The notes below the pieces were generated by a model. The model did no database searches and was not told where the DNA came from. It saw nothing but the letters and a program-made list of their open reading frames with translations. A DNA stretch of 64,000 nucleotides. Source: Micromonospora_J zhanjiangensis (GTDB taxonomy: Bacteria > Actinomycetota > Actinomycetes > Mycobacteriales > Micromonosporaceae). Both the position numbers and the translations under genes were made by a program. Position 1 is the stretch's first letter, and each line of letters opens with the position of its first letter. The stretch is from positions 124,001-188,000 of the forward strand of contig NZ_JBHSBN010000011.1 of the NCBI RefSeq assembly GCF_042650605.1. Reading direction: 5' to 3'. Shown here piece by piece: positions 16,447 to 22,786 of the stretch.

Positions 16447-18081
16447 TCACCTCCTGACGATGATCTTCCTGCGGGGTTTACGCTGCCAGCCGCCCTTGGC
16501 CATCGCGTCCAGCCGGGCCTGCCACGACAAGCAGCCCGCCATCGCCAGGTCGATGTAGAGCGGCGAGTCGGGGCGCTCCTTGTAGATCGTCCATAGCGGG
16601 GTGTCGTCGTCGTCGAGGATCTTCAGGTCGCCGCGGCGGGCGTTGCCGATATGCCGCGCCAGGTCCCCGTCGCCGCGGTGCGTGACCGCGCCGGACGTCT
16701 GCGCCGTCTTGTAGGCGCGCATCGCCACGCCGATCTGCCTCGGCCGGTTGGTGTACCACTCGGCGACGCGCCGCTCGCCGTACTTCCCCGACCACTTCGC
16801 CACGTTCGCCTCGAACCGCGGTGGGTCTGCGTACACCAGCACCACCCGATACAGGTCCATCGCCTCAGCCAGGGCCCCGTCGACCTGCTCATCGGTGACT
16901 TCCCACTGCTGGGCGTCCTCACCGTCCCCGGGGGGCTTCTCCCACAACGCCAGCGTCCACTGCAACCCGGTCTCGATGTGCGTGGCCACGAATCCGCAGG
17001 CATCCCGCCACCGGGCGCCGTCGAATCCGAGCACGATCGGCTCACCATGCTCGATCCGCACGTCCCGCTTCAGCTCTTTCCAGCGGACCGGGTCGAACGC
17101 CTGCCGTGACGATGCCACCCAGCGGTTGAGCCACACCCGCTCGAAGTACGCCTTGTCCGTGTCGGCCTGGTGGTACAGCGACATGATCGAATCAATGTCC
17201 GACCACTTCGCCACCGCCGGCCCGGACGCCTCCACGATCGCCGCCCGCAGCCCGTCATCGGTCGACAGCTTGTGCCCGGTGCTGGCCTCACGGTGGAAGT
17301 AGAACAACTGTGGGTCCCGGGCCTTACCCTCGGCGATCCGGCGCGCGTACTCCCGCTCCGACTCGGCGACCGACCCCTCGCCCGGCACCCCCGCCGTCGT
17401 CGTCGACAGCGACCACGGGTCGGCGATGGGCCGCTTCGGGATGTTCTGCAACATCGTCTGCCACGCCTGAACCTGCCGAGGCAGCTTCAGCCGGTGCGGC
17501 TCGTCGGCGTGCTGGAACGTGGTCCGGGCGCCGTCGCGGGAGTCAGGCGCCGACGCCAACGCGACCGCCTTACCCTCGCCGGACGCGCGCGTGATCCGCT
17601 CCAACGTGCAGTCGAACAGGTCCTGATCCGGGCCCTCCGAACACATCACCAGCAGCGCCGCGTACGCCAGCTCCTCCGTCTGCTCCTCGGTGTGGGCGAT
17701 CATCGGGATGTACGGGTCCCGCACCGGCCGACCGACCGGCACCCACATCCGACCCTGCCGCTTCCACCCGTCCGTCCGGACCGGCGCGTCCGGATGCAAC
17801 TCGGCGAACGCGATCCAGCCGGCCAACTCCGTCTTCGCGGTGCCCTTCCGCAAGCTGATGCACACCCGCTTGAAGCGCCGCTTCCCCGCCTTCGGATGGT
17901 CCCGCGGGTACACCTCGTACGCCCGGTAGATCAGCGCCCGCTTCTCGTCATCGATGACCGCCGGCTGGCCCCGCAAGTCACCCGGGCCGAAACACGCCCC
18001 GTCCTCGATCAGGTCGCAGATCCCCGGGCCGAGAGTCGGCCACGGATCCTCGTCCATCGGCGGGACGATCAGCCCAGTCAC
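16447..18081 (-). CDS. Terminase large subunit
   Basis: 544-residue packaging motor with ATPase and nuclease halves. The Walker A-type loop is LRKGTAKTE at residues 77-85, and Walker B with catalytic Glu is FQHADEPHRL with D193 and E194. A coupling Ser/Thr motif lies downstream (SLSTTTAG). The nuclease domain begins IVLGFDGARWRDACGF near residue 350 with the first metal Asp, followed by VVLVYADPPRFE and a final LYIDLAMAG acidic position. ATGA overlap with the small subunit. Full length for the family. Confidence 0.95.
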   Translation of the reverse strand: MTGLIVPPMDEDPWPTLGPGICDLIEDGACFGPGDLRGQPAVIDDEKRALIYRAYEVYPRDHPKAGKRRFKRVCISLRKGTAKTELAGWIAFAELHPDAPVRTDGWKRQGRMWVPVGRPVRDPYIPMIAHTEEQTEELAYAALLVMCSEGPDQDLFDCTLERITRASGEGKAVALASAPDSRDGARTTFQHADEPHRLKLPRQVQAWQTMLQNIPKRPIADPWSLSTTTAGVPGEGSVAESEREYARRIAEGKARDPQLFYFHREASTGHKLSTDDGLRAAIVEASGPAVAKWSDIDSIMSLYHQADTDKAYFERVWLNRWVASSRQAFDPVRWKELKRDVRIEHGEPIVLGFDGARWRDACGFVATHIETGLQWTLALWEKPPGDGEDAQQWEVTDEQVDGALAEAMDLYRVVLVYADPPRFEANVAKWSGKYGERRVAEWYTNRPRQIGVAMRAYKTAQTSGAVTHRGDGDLARHIGNARRGDLKILDDDDTPLWTIYKERPDSPLYIDLAMAGCLSWQARLDAMAKGGWQRKPRRKIIVRR

Positions 18082-18518
18082 GACACCGAACGCAGCACCG
18101 CGCGGGGATCCCTCGCCTTCGTCGGTGCCTTCCCCGGCTCCGCACCCGTACGCCGGCGGCGGCCCTTCTCCTGCGCCTCATCCGTACGCTCGATCTCCCA
18201 CTGCAACCGGCGCCGGTCGATCGGCGTCAGGCCGAAGCACTGGCGCTGCAACCGGATCTCACCCGCCAGATCCTTGCTCGGGGCCGTCCAGAATTCGTCG
18301 ACCAGCACCGCCAGGATCAACAGGCCGTGAACATCGGACTCGTCGTACTCGGGTGCCATCGGCGACGCCCAGATGTCCCGCCACCAGGCGACGGTCGCCG
18401 GGTGCCAGTCATGCGACGGTGGCAACTCGGGAGCCTTCACACTGTGCGCGGCGCTCAGGGTCGCCCTGGTCGCCGACTTGTTACGCCTCGCCGGGTTCCT
18501 CTTCGGCAGAGCGGGCAT
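18078..18518 (-). CDS. Terminase small subunit (putative)
   Basis: 146 residues. The ATG chosen has GGAGG six bases upstream; a GTG four codons earlier overlaps that ribosome-binding site and is less likely. The basic N-terminus (PKRNPARRNKSATRATLS) is followed by HDWHPATVAWWRDIWASP, a segment common in actinophage small terminases, then helices (SDVHGLLILAVLVDEFW, DRRRLQWEIERTDEAQ) and a basic tail. It would recognise the packaging site in DNA. The ATGA junction with the large subunit supports the assignment. Confidence 0.75.
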   Translation of the reverse strand: MPALPKRNPARRNKSATRATLSAAHSVKAPELPPSHDWHPATVAWWRDIWASPMAPEYDESDVHGLLILAVLVDEFWTAPSKDLAGEIRLQRQCFGLTPIDRRRLQWEIERTDEAQEKGRRRRTGAEPGKAPTKARDPRAVLRSVS

Positions 18519-18582
18519 CGCGCCCTCCACTGCTCAGTGCGTGCAGCCTCGCGCCGTCACGCAGGGTTACAGATGTGCAAGA

Positions 18583-18648
18583 TCAAAAGCCCTGGGATCC
18601 GTACAGATCCCTTTCTACCTCTCCGGCGGTTCCGGCTGAATCGGACAT
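18583..18648 (-). CDS. Possible 21-residue leader ORF before terminase
   Basis: ATG with a GGGGGA stretch 9 bases upstream opens a short frame, MSDSAGTAGEVERDLYGSQGF. It fills part of an otherwise empty 168-base gap between an HNH gene and the small terminase. The ribosome-binding site lies inside a 5-bp GC hairpin (GGGGG-TCAT-CCCCC), which would weaken translation. Too short to judge by composition, so it may be chance. Confidence 0.25.
   Translation of the reverse strand: MSDSAGTAGEVERDLYGSQGF
18594..18611. repeat. Near-palindrome GGGATC-N6-GATCCC upstream of terminase
   Basis: The 18 bases GGGATCCGTACAGATCCC are symmetrical around GTAC except for one C/A pair. It lies in the small gap directly upstream of the terminase small subunit, where phage packaging (cos or pac) recognition sites are often found. 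A recognition role is inference from position only. Confidence 0.35.
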
Positions 18649-18686
18649 AGGGGGTCATCCCCCACCATCCCGCCCGTCACGCTCCG

Positions 18687-19202
18687 TCAGACCAGGGCGA
18701 GCTGCTCACCACCGCCGCAGTTGCTTCGCATGAGGTTGCATCGGAGGTGGGTGATCCTCGTGTTGGCGTAGGTGTGCCGTCCGCCTTGCGACAGCGGGAT
18801 CACGTGGTCAAGGGATGGGCTCAGTGGGTGCGGGTATCGCCTGCGCTGGTCCACCTTGCGACGACACACACCGCAGCGCCAGCCATCGCGCTCACCCACC
18901 ACGTCGCGGTCCACATCCTCAGCGTCAGCCCTGCGCTGCGCCGCCCGCCTGCGCTTGGCCTTGGCCAGATCCCGTCTGCGCTTGGCCTCCGGGTCGTCGG
19001 GGAATGCGTACCGCTGGTCTGGATATCGCTCGTCCTTGTAGTGCCGGTTGCACCGGCCCTTGGCGCGGTGCGGTCGGTCGCATCCGTCCCGCTCGCAGCG
19101 CCGGGGGTTGCCGGCGTTGCGGCAGCGGGTTGTGCAGTAGCGCCGGTCGGATCGTCCGGATTCGTAGGGCGCGCCGCAGTGGGCGCAGGTGGCGTTTGCC
19201 AT
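18687..19202 (-). CDS. HNH endonuclease with N-terminal zinc fingers
   Basis: 171 residues. Two zinc-type clusters precede the nuclease: CAHCGAPYESGRSDRRYC with TTRCRN, then CERDGCDRPHRAKGRCNRHY. The HNH core is CGVCRRKVDQ, SLDHVIPLSQGG (DH plus conserved P and G), and NTRITHLRCN, giving the D-H...N...H catalytic order. HNH proteins beside terminase often assist cos cleavage during packaging; homing is the alternative. Start is an ATG just after the palindromic hairpin at 19.22 kb. Confidence 0.85.
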   Translation of the reverse strand: MANATCAHCGAPYESGRSDRRYCTTRCRNAGNPRRCERDGCDRPHRAKGRCNRHYKDERYPDQRYAFPDDPEAKRRRDLAKAKRRRAAQRRADAEDVDRDVVGERDGWRCGVCRRKVDQRRRYPHPLSPSLDHVIPLSQGGRHTYANTRITHLRCNLMRSNCGGGEQLALV

Positions 19203-19222
19203 CTCGCATCTCCCGGAATGCG

Positions 19223-19253
19223 AACGGCCCGAGCCGGGAGGCATCGGGCCGTT
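19223..19253. terminator. 10-bp perfect hairpin between the two HNH genes
   Basis: AACGGCCCGA pairs perfectly with TCGGGCCGTT across an 11-base loop. It lies between the two HNH genes, just upstream of the second HNH start on the coding strand. No U-run follows on the minus strand, so it may be an RNA processing or attenuation element, not a full terminator. Confidence 0.45.
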
Positions 19254-19288
19254 CTGTCTGCGGGGATCAGCCGCAGGTGGTGGTGAGG

Positions 19289-19672
19289 TTACCGCGCTTG
19301 GTTCCAGCCGCCGGGCTGCGCTGCGGCGGTGTGCCGGTCGTGGCATCCCTTGCACAGGCCGCGGCCGTATGCCGGGTCGTTGGGGTCGAGGCCTGCGGCT
19401 TCCAGCTCGCGCCGTGACCTGGGGTGGTGGTCGGCGACGGTGCTGGGGCGTAGGCACTGGGTGCCGTGGTCGTGGCTGGTGTCGACGCAGACGCACAGCG
19501 GGTTGCGTTGGAGTACGCGGGTGCGGAAGCGACGGCGGTGTCGTGCGCCGTAGCCGCGTTGCGCTGCGGTGCCTCGCTGCTGCTCGGCTTGTCCCGTGCA
19601 GGTGCTGCAGCGTCCGGTGCGGACCAGTTCGGGGCAGCCGGGTGTGGAGCAGGGCTTGAGTGCCCGGGGCAT
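19289..19672 (-). CDS. HNH endonuclease, packaging-associated type
   Basis: 127 residues with the layout of terminase-linked HNH proteins: Cys-rich start (PCSTPGCPELVRTGRCSTCT), basic linker, then GYGARHRRRFRTRVLQRNPLCVC, HNH core VADHHPRSRRELEAAG, and CKGCHDRHTA at the end. The His pair in ADHHP and the final CHDRHT give the metal-binding beta-beta-alpha pattern. In HK97-like phages this class of nuclease is needed for cos cutting with the large terminase. It is 2 bases downstream of a tiny membrane-peptide gene. Confidence 0.85.
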   Translation of the reverse strand: MPRALKPCSTPGCPELVRTGRCSTCTGQAEQQRGTAAQRGYGARHRRRFRTRVLQRNPLCVCVDTSHDHGTQCLRPSTVADHHPRSRRELEAAGLDPNDPAYGRGLCKGCHDRHTAAAQPGGWNQAR

Positions 19673-19674
19673 GG

Positions 19675-19761
19675 CTACCTGCTGAGGACGGTGGTCAGGT
19701 AGGCGAGGGCGACCAGGATGAGCAGGATGCCGACGGCCACGGTGCCGGGGCTGAATCGCAC
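19675..19761 (-). CDS. 28-residue single-helix membrane peptide
   Basis: A GTG start with GAAGGGA 8 bases upstream opens a frame of 28 codons (VRFSPGTVAVGILLILVALA, then YLTTVLSR). It is one strongly hydrophobic helix with a basic end at each side. It ends 2 bases before the HNH start and begins 23 bases after the tRNA 3' end. Good ribosome-binding site and tight packing favour a real gene. Possible roles include lysis help or membrane signalling; none is shown. Confidence 0.5.
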   Translation of the reverse strand: MRFSPGTVAVGILLILVALAYLTTVLSR

Positions 19762-19784
19762 GGGGGTGTTCCCTTCGTGCTGGT

Positions 19785-19861
19785 TGGTGGCGCTGCCCGG
19801 ATTCGAACCGGGGACCTCCTGGTTATGAGCCAGGCGAGCTACCGAGCTGCTCTACAGCGCT
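19785..19861 (-). tRNA. tRNA with CAU anticodon (Met or Ile2), CCA encoded
   Basis: All four arms can be drawn: D arm GAGC/GCTC, anticodon stem CCTGG/CCAGG with loop CTCATAA (anticodon CAT), T arm CCCGG-TTCGAAT-CCGGG, acceptor GCGCTG paired to CAGCGC, discriminator A and an encoded CCA. Position 1 (A) and 72 (C) do not pair, a feature associated with initiator tRNA. The anticodon stem lacks the three G-C pairs of initiators, so an elongator Met or, if lysidine-modified, Ile2 identity is open. It lies in the late operon between a structured element and the HNH genes. Confidence 0.9.
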
Positions 19862-19865
19862 AGGT

Positions 19866-19960
19866 GGGGGTGTGCGGGCCACCGTTCAGGCCGGTGCGTG
19901 GTGGCAGCCCCGGACGCATGCCGCCCGCAGGCGGGTGGTCCATCCCAGCCGCACACCCCC
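19866..19960 (-). ncRNA. Candidate structured RNA abutting the tRNA
   Basis: A perfect 12-bp closing stem (GGGGGTGTGCGG with CCGCACACCCCC) encloses 71 bases. These can form two inner hairpins, GCCACC/GGTGGC at 19,878-19,905 and CCGCC-CGCA-GGCGG at 19,921-19,934, the latter extended by GGAC/GTCC. The element ends 4 bases from the tRNA 5' end and lies in the operon's transcribed direction. It has no T-loop consensus, so it is not a tRNA. Strand is inferred from the operon; the fold is symmetric and could act on either strand. Confidence 0.5.
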
Positions 19961-19980
19961 GATCATCATCAAATGGGAAC

Positions 19981-20286
19981 TCAGGTGCGGGGCGGCCAGA
20001 TCCAGCAGCCCTGCTGGCCGGGCTCGCCCTCGTTGCGGGAGGTGGCCCAGTAGGTGTCGCTGCCGTCCAGCTTGACCTGCAGGTTGACGGCGGTGCCGCC
20101 GAACGTGCGGACCACCTCGGCCGGGAACGTCTGCCCGGCTTCGGCGTGGTTGCCGACGTGCGCCTGGAAGCCTTCGTTGCCCGGTCCGTCCGGCCGGTTG
20201 GCGTAGTCGGCGCGTCGCCGGTTGACGGCTTCGGCGTCGTGCTCGGTCAGCGTGTAGTGGACGATCCGGCCGATGGTGGGCTGCAT
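19981..20286 (-). CDS. Conserved-looking small phage protein
   Basis: 101 residues from an ATG with a strong AAGGAG 5 bases upstream. The sequence is MQPTIGRIVHYTLTEHDAEA followed by NRRRADY, then GFQAHVGNHAEAGQTFPAEV, VNLQVKLDGSDTYWATS and a C-terminal GCWIWPPRT. The GRIVHYTL start and the TYWATS...W end look like a small beta-barrel domain that I have seen described only as hypothetical in actinophages. Located between the HTH protein and the RNA genes of the late operon. Confidence 0.72.
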   Translation of the reverse strand: MQPTIGRIVHYTLTEHDAEAVNRRRADYANRPDGPGNEGFQAHVGNHAEAGQTFPAEVVRTFGGTAVNLQVKLDGSDTYWATSRNEGEPGQQGCWIWPPRT

Positions 20287-20436
20287 GGCGCTCCTTGGGT
20301 CGAGTCTGCTGCGGGTGGTGCGGGCCGGCGCCCCGCCGTTGGACGTCGGCCCGCCACCGCTGCCCGTGCTCCCCATCCCTGGATGCACGTCAGCCCGGGA
20401 GCGACAGGAGTGGCTCAACCGGGCTGTGGGCAGACG

Positions 20437-20451
20437 TCGCCTATCAGGCGA
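20437..20451. terminator. Short hairpin after the HTH gene
   Basis: TCGCCT-ATC-AGGCGA forms a 6-bp stem with a 3-base loop, 10 bases downstream of the HTH gene stop on the minus strand. No U-run follows. The 174-base gap to the next gene holds nothing else that I can assign. A weak terminator or RNA-stability element is possible. Confidence 0.3.
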
Positions 20452-20460
20452 GTGATCAAA

Positions 20461-20700
20461 TCATGCGGCGGTGAGCTGGGTGGCGTCAAGCCGGCGCGCC
20501 CGGCCTCGGCCGCTGACGCGCTTGTCGCGTTCGATCGTGGCCGCCTGGTCGAGGTCGTAGTAGACCGTTCGGCCGTCTCGGTGGCGGGCGAGGCCGTCGC
20601 GCTGTGACCAGTTGCGGACCATGGCGGGGGTGACGTCGGTGCCGAGGGCTGCAGCGATCTGGTCGGCGGTGCCGTACTCGCGACCCCGGACCATGATCAT
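20461..20700 (-). CDS. MerR-like helix-turn-helix protein
   Basis: 79 residues. The ATG at the 5' end has GAGGAG 8 bases upstream and forms ATGA with the previous stop. The fold reads REYGTADQIAAALG (helix 1 and 2), TPAMVRNWSQRDGLARHR (recognition helix and wing), DGRTVYYDLDQAATIERDK, then a basic tail SGRGRARRLD. This is the MerR/excisionase-type winged helix used for small phage regulators. As the second gene of the late operon it could control late transcription. Confidence 0.75.
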   Translation of the reverse strand: MIMVRGREYGTADQIAAALGTDVTPAMVRNWSQRDGLARHRDGRTVYYDLDQAATIERDKRVSGRGRARRLDATQLTAA

Positions 20701-20981
20701 GGTCGCCACTCCTCGCGGTAGCCGGGCCGGTGGGCGTACGGCAGGGCCAGCAGACGGAGGACCATGCCGAGCGCCCATTCGCCGTTGTCGCCATGCTCTA
20801 GCTCGGGCGAGTAGTTCGCAGCCTCGTCGAGGATGCGCCGCTTGGCCTCGATGTCGCGCGCCATCTGGTCGAGCAGTTCGGCCGGTGCGGTCCCGTGCAC
20901 GCGGTGGTTGATGATCTCGGCGTCGTCGGCGTCGAACTGGGCGCCGAGCCAGATCGTGATGTCGGTGTGCGCGGCGGTCAC
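20697..20981 (-). CDS. DUF6221-family protein, first gene of late operon
   Basis: 94 residues beginning at GTG (MTAAHTDITIWLGAQFDADD when initiated) with helices ELLDQMARDIEAKRRILDEA and a C-terminus LRLLALPYAHRPGYREEWRP. The DIEAKRRIL...A-HPGYREEW pattern is that of DUF6221, common in actinobacterial prophages and of unknown function. A -10-like TAGGAT ends 6 bases before the GTG, so the mRNA probably starts at the start codon itself (leaderless). It leads the late operon and is coupled by ATGA to the HTH gene. Confidence 0.8.
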   Translation of the reverse strand: MTAAHTDITIWLGAQFDADDAEIINHRVHGTAPAELLDQMARDIEAKRRILDEAANYSPELEHGDNGEWALGMVLRLLALPYAHRPGYREEWRP

Positions 20982-20987
20982 GGTCTC

Positions 20988-21041
20988 ATCCTATCCGCGC
21001 CGGTCACGTACAACATCCCAAGCCCTTACGCACAATAAGGG
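20988..21041 (-). promoter_or_regulatory. Candidate late-operon promoter and operator
   Basis: On the minus strand TAGGAT (20,993-20,988) is placed so that transcription would begin at the GTG of the DUF6221 gene. No good -35 is seen at 17-18 bases, which would suit an activator-dependent late promoter. Upstream lies the inverted repeat CCCTTA-N7-TAAGGG (21,023-21,041), a possible regulator site. The region separates the early terminator from the late genes. Confidence 0.45.
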
Positions 21042-21073
21042 TCATTATGGAGTTCGCAAATGGGACGAACGAA

Positions 21074-21112
21074 GAGGGCCGTAACGCGAGCAGAGTTCGC
21101 GTCACGGGCCTC
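21074..21112. terminator. Early-operon terminator
   Basis: A 16-bp stem with two mismatches (GAGGGCCGTAACGCGA against TCGCGTCACGGGCCTC, 7-base loop) begins 8 bases after the stop of the last early gene. On the minus strand it is followed by TTCGTTCG. U-poor stems of this kind are usual actinobacterial terminators. It marks the boundary between early and late transcription units. Confidence 0.65.
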
Positions 21113-21119
21113 GGTTCGG

Positions 21120-21287
21120 TCAGGCGGTGAAGTGGTTGACGAGCTTGATGACGGCCCACACGATGACGCCGAGCAGGCCGAGGCCGAGCAGGGCGCAGAA
21201 CGCGAACCAGAGCTTGAACCAGACCGGGGTGGGCGGCAGCTCGAGTTCGGGGCGGTTGGTCCTTCCGAGGCGGCGGGTCGGCGGCAT
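21120..21287 (-). CDS. Small single-pass membrane protein
   Basis: 55 residues from an ATG with AAGGAG 6 bases upstream. Basic and Pro-rich cytoplasmic start (PPTRRLGRTNRPELELPPTP), then one long hydrophobic helix FAFCALLGLGLLGVIVWAVI and a short tail KLVNHFTA. Last gene of the early operon, before the terminator. The function is unknown; such proteins in early operons are candidates for exclusion or membrane-associated takeover functions. Confidence 0.7.
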   Translation of the reverse strand: MPPTRRLGRTNRPELELPPTPVWFKLWFAFCALLGLGLLGVIVWAVIKLVNHFTA

Positions 21288-21312
21288 GGGATCTCCTTCG
21301 GTTGGTTTGAGG

Positions 21313-21966
21313 TTAGGCGGCTGCAGTCGTACCCGCGAGCACCGTGCTGCGGGGCCAGATGTGCGCCACCCCGGCCACCCGGACGGCCATCCCGCACGGG
21401 CAGTCCGTCCCGGAGCACCGGCACCCGGGCAGCGCGCACACGACCGTCCACAGCGCCGGGTCGGAGGCGGCGGTCTGGGCGTAGAGCCGGCGGGTCCGGC
21501 AGGCCGGGCATTCCGGGTCGCCGGGGAGCCGCTGCCGGTCGGCGTCGAGGCCGAGGGCGTCGCGCAGCCAGGCGTCCTCGTCGGCGAGGTGACGATGGAT
21601 GGCAGCCGCACGCGCGGGCCGGAGTCGAAGCAGGGCGGTCACGATGCGCCACCAGGCGTCCGGGCCGACCGTGGCGACCGGCAGCTGGTCGGCGAGCCAC
21701 CGGAGCCGGCGGTCGGACTGCGCGGCGAGGTCGGCCCAGGTGGTGTCGCGGACGGGCCGGGCGGTGAGGAGCGCGCCGGTGGGGTCGCCGTGGCCGCCGG
21801 TGCTGTGCCGGGTGCTCATGACGGCGGACCGGAGCACGGGGGCGGCGTCGAGCAGGCTGGTGGTGTGCCGGCGGGCCTCGGTGGCGGCCCGGTCGGCCAG
21901 GGTTGCCCTGGCCGCCGCGAGGCTGTGGGCGGCGGCCAGGGCGTGGAGGTGACGCGGGTCGGTCAT
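21313..21966 (-). CDS. Unknown phage protein with C-terminal cysteine cluster
   Basis: 217 residues, mostly helical (HLHALAAAHSLAAARATLAD, RLRWLADQLPVATVG). The last 60 residues hold a cysteine series, CPACRTRR, then CALPGCRCSGTDCPCGMAV, likely binding zinc. ATG start shares ATGA with the upstream 60-residue gene. No known family recognised. Neighbours are also small Cys-rich proteins, so the group may form one nucleic-acid-related module. Confidence 0.68.
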   Translation of the reverse strand: MTDPRHLHALAAAHSLAAARATLADRAATEARRHTTSLLDAAPVLRSAVMSTRHSTGGHGDPTGALLTARPVRDTTWADLAAQSDRRLRWLADQLPVATVGPDAWWRIVTALLRLRPARAAAIHRHLADEDAWLRDALGLDADRQRLPGDPECPACRTRRLYAQTAASDPALWTVVCALPGCRCSGTDCPCGMAVRVAGVAHIWPRSTVLAGTTAAA

Positions 21967-22145
21967 CGGCGGCCTTTCGTGCGGAGGGTGAGCCAGCGGC
22001 GTCGGCATCGCGGGCAGACCGTGGGCGCGTGCACCCGGATCGGGCCGTGGCCGGGCAGGTGGGCGCCGGCGGCGAGCCGGCCGGGGCAGGTGGGGTCGAG
22101 GTGGTCGTAGGCGATGCCGGGCCACCACGGGGCGACGGCGGTCAT
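21963..22145 (-). CDS. Small CxxC protein
   Basis: 60 residues: MTAVAPWWPGIAYDHLDPTC, then GHGPIRVHAPTVCPRCRRRW and a basic end LTLRTKGRR. The WWPG-HL--DP-CPGRL part is shared with the frameshifted gene just upstream (WWPGLTSRHLYADCPSR), so the two look like diverged copies of one small domain. Flanked by ATGA overlaps on both sides, which fixes its ends. Unknown function. Confidence 0.65.
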   Translation of the reverse strand: MTAVAPWWPGIAYDHLDPTCPGRLAAGAHLPGHGPIRVHAPTVCPRCRRRWLTLRTKGRR

Positions 22146-22538
22146 CGAAGGCGCCCTTTCGCTGGTTCGTGGTTGATGGCCCAGACGCGGCGGCACGCTC
22201 GGCACACGTCGGCGCCTCGGGGGTCGATTGCGCCCGGCCCGGGTCGGTCCAGGTCGGCGGCGCGCAGGTCGGGCAGGAGGGCTTGCCTGCTGGGGCAGTC
22301 GGCGTACAGGTGGCGACTGGTGAGGCCGGGCCACCAGATGGTGGTGGTGTGGGCGTCGGCGCGGATCTGGTCGCGGCCTCGGCGGGCGGTGCCGCACTGT
22401 CGGCAGGTGCAGCCGGCGGTTGTGCGGCCCGGTGATGGCGTTGGCGAGTTGGCCGGCGGTGTCGGCGATTTCGGTGCGGGTCCAGACGCGGAGTGCCCCC
22501 GCCGTGGTGGCGGGGGCGGTCTCCGGCGCGGTGCTCAC
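22142..22538 (-). pseudogene. Small CxxC gene with an apparent one-base insertion
   Basis: The start is set by a GTGA overlap upstream and the stop by an ATGA overlap downstream, but the 397 bases between are not divisible by three. The first frame reads VSTAPETAPATT to VWTRTEIADTAGQLANAITG. The plausible continuation is one frame over, GCTCRQCGTARRGRDQIRAD, then WWPGLTSRHLYADC and CRACRRVWAINHEP. Dropping one G from the GGG at 22,428-22,430 gives a 131-residue CxxC protein. It may be a mutation, a sequencing error, or +1 frameshifting; the first two are simpler. Confidence 0.6.
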
Positions 22539-22786
22539 CGGCGGGCCAGCCGGACGGGGACGGGGTTGCCGAACAGGTCGACCTGCACGGTCAGCGGCAC
22601 GAGCGCGGCGACGTCCACCGAGGTGCTCATCCGGTTCCGCCACCGGTCGCCGTCGACGACGACCTCCTGGACGACGACGCGGCCGCGGTTGTTCGGGTCG
22701 CTGAGGAGGCGGCAGTGCCAGGTGCCGCAGGGCTGGCCGTCGTGCATGGTGTGCGGGGTGACGGTGGCCAGGTCTCCGCGCATCAT
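22535..22786 (-). CDS. Unknown small phage protein
   Basis: 83 residues starting MMRGDLATVTPHTMHDGQPC, then TWHCRLLSDPNNRGRVVVQE and DRWRNRMSTSVDVAALVPL, ending FGNPVPVRLARR. Beta-rich with a basic end, no membrane segment. ATGA and GTGA junctions at its two ends fix the frame. No family recognised. Confidence 0.6.
   Translation of the reverse strand: MMRGDLATVTPHTMHDGQPCGTWHCRLLSDPNNRGRVVVQEVVVDGDRWRNRMSTSVDVAALVPLTVQVDLFGNPVPVRLARR

Noticed and set aside
18687..19672. HNH genes as part of a group I intron or intein
   Set aside because: No interrupted gene or splice-site residues flank them; terminase and its neighbours are complete.
19866..19960. Possibility that the structured element is a tRNA-Sec or other tRNA with a long variable arm
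   Set aside because: No TTCRANY T-loop or consistent D and anticodon arms can be placed on either strand, and the closing stem is 12 bp without a break.
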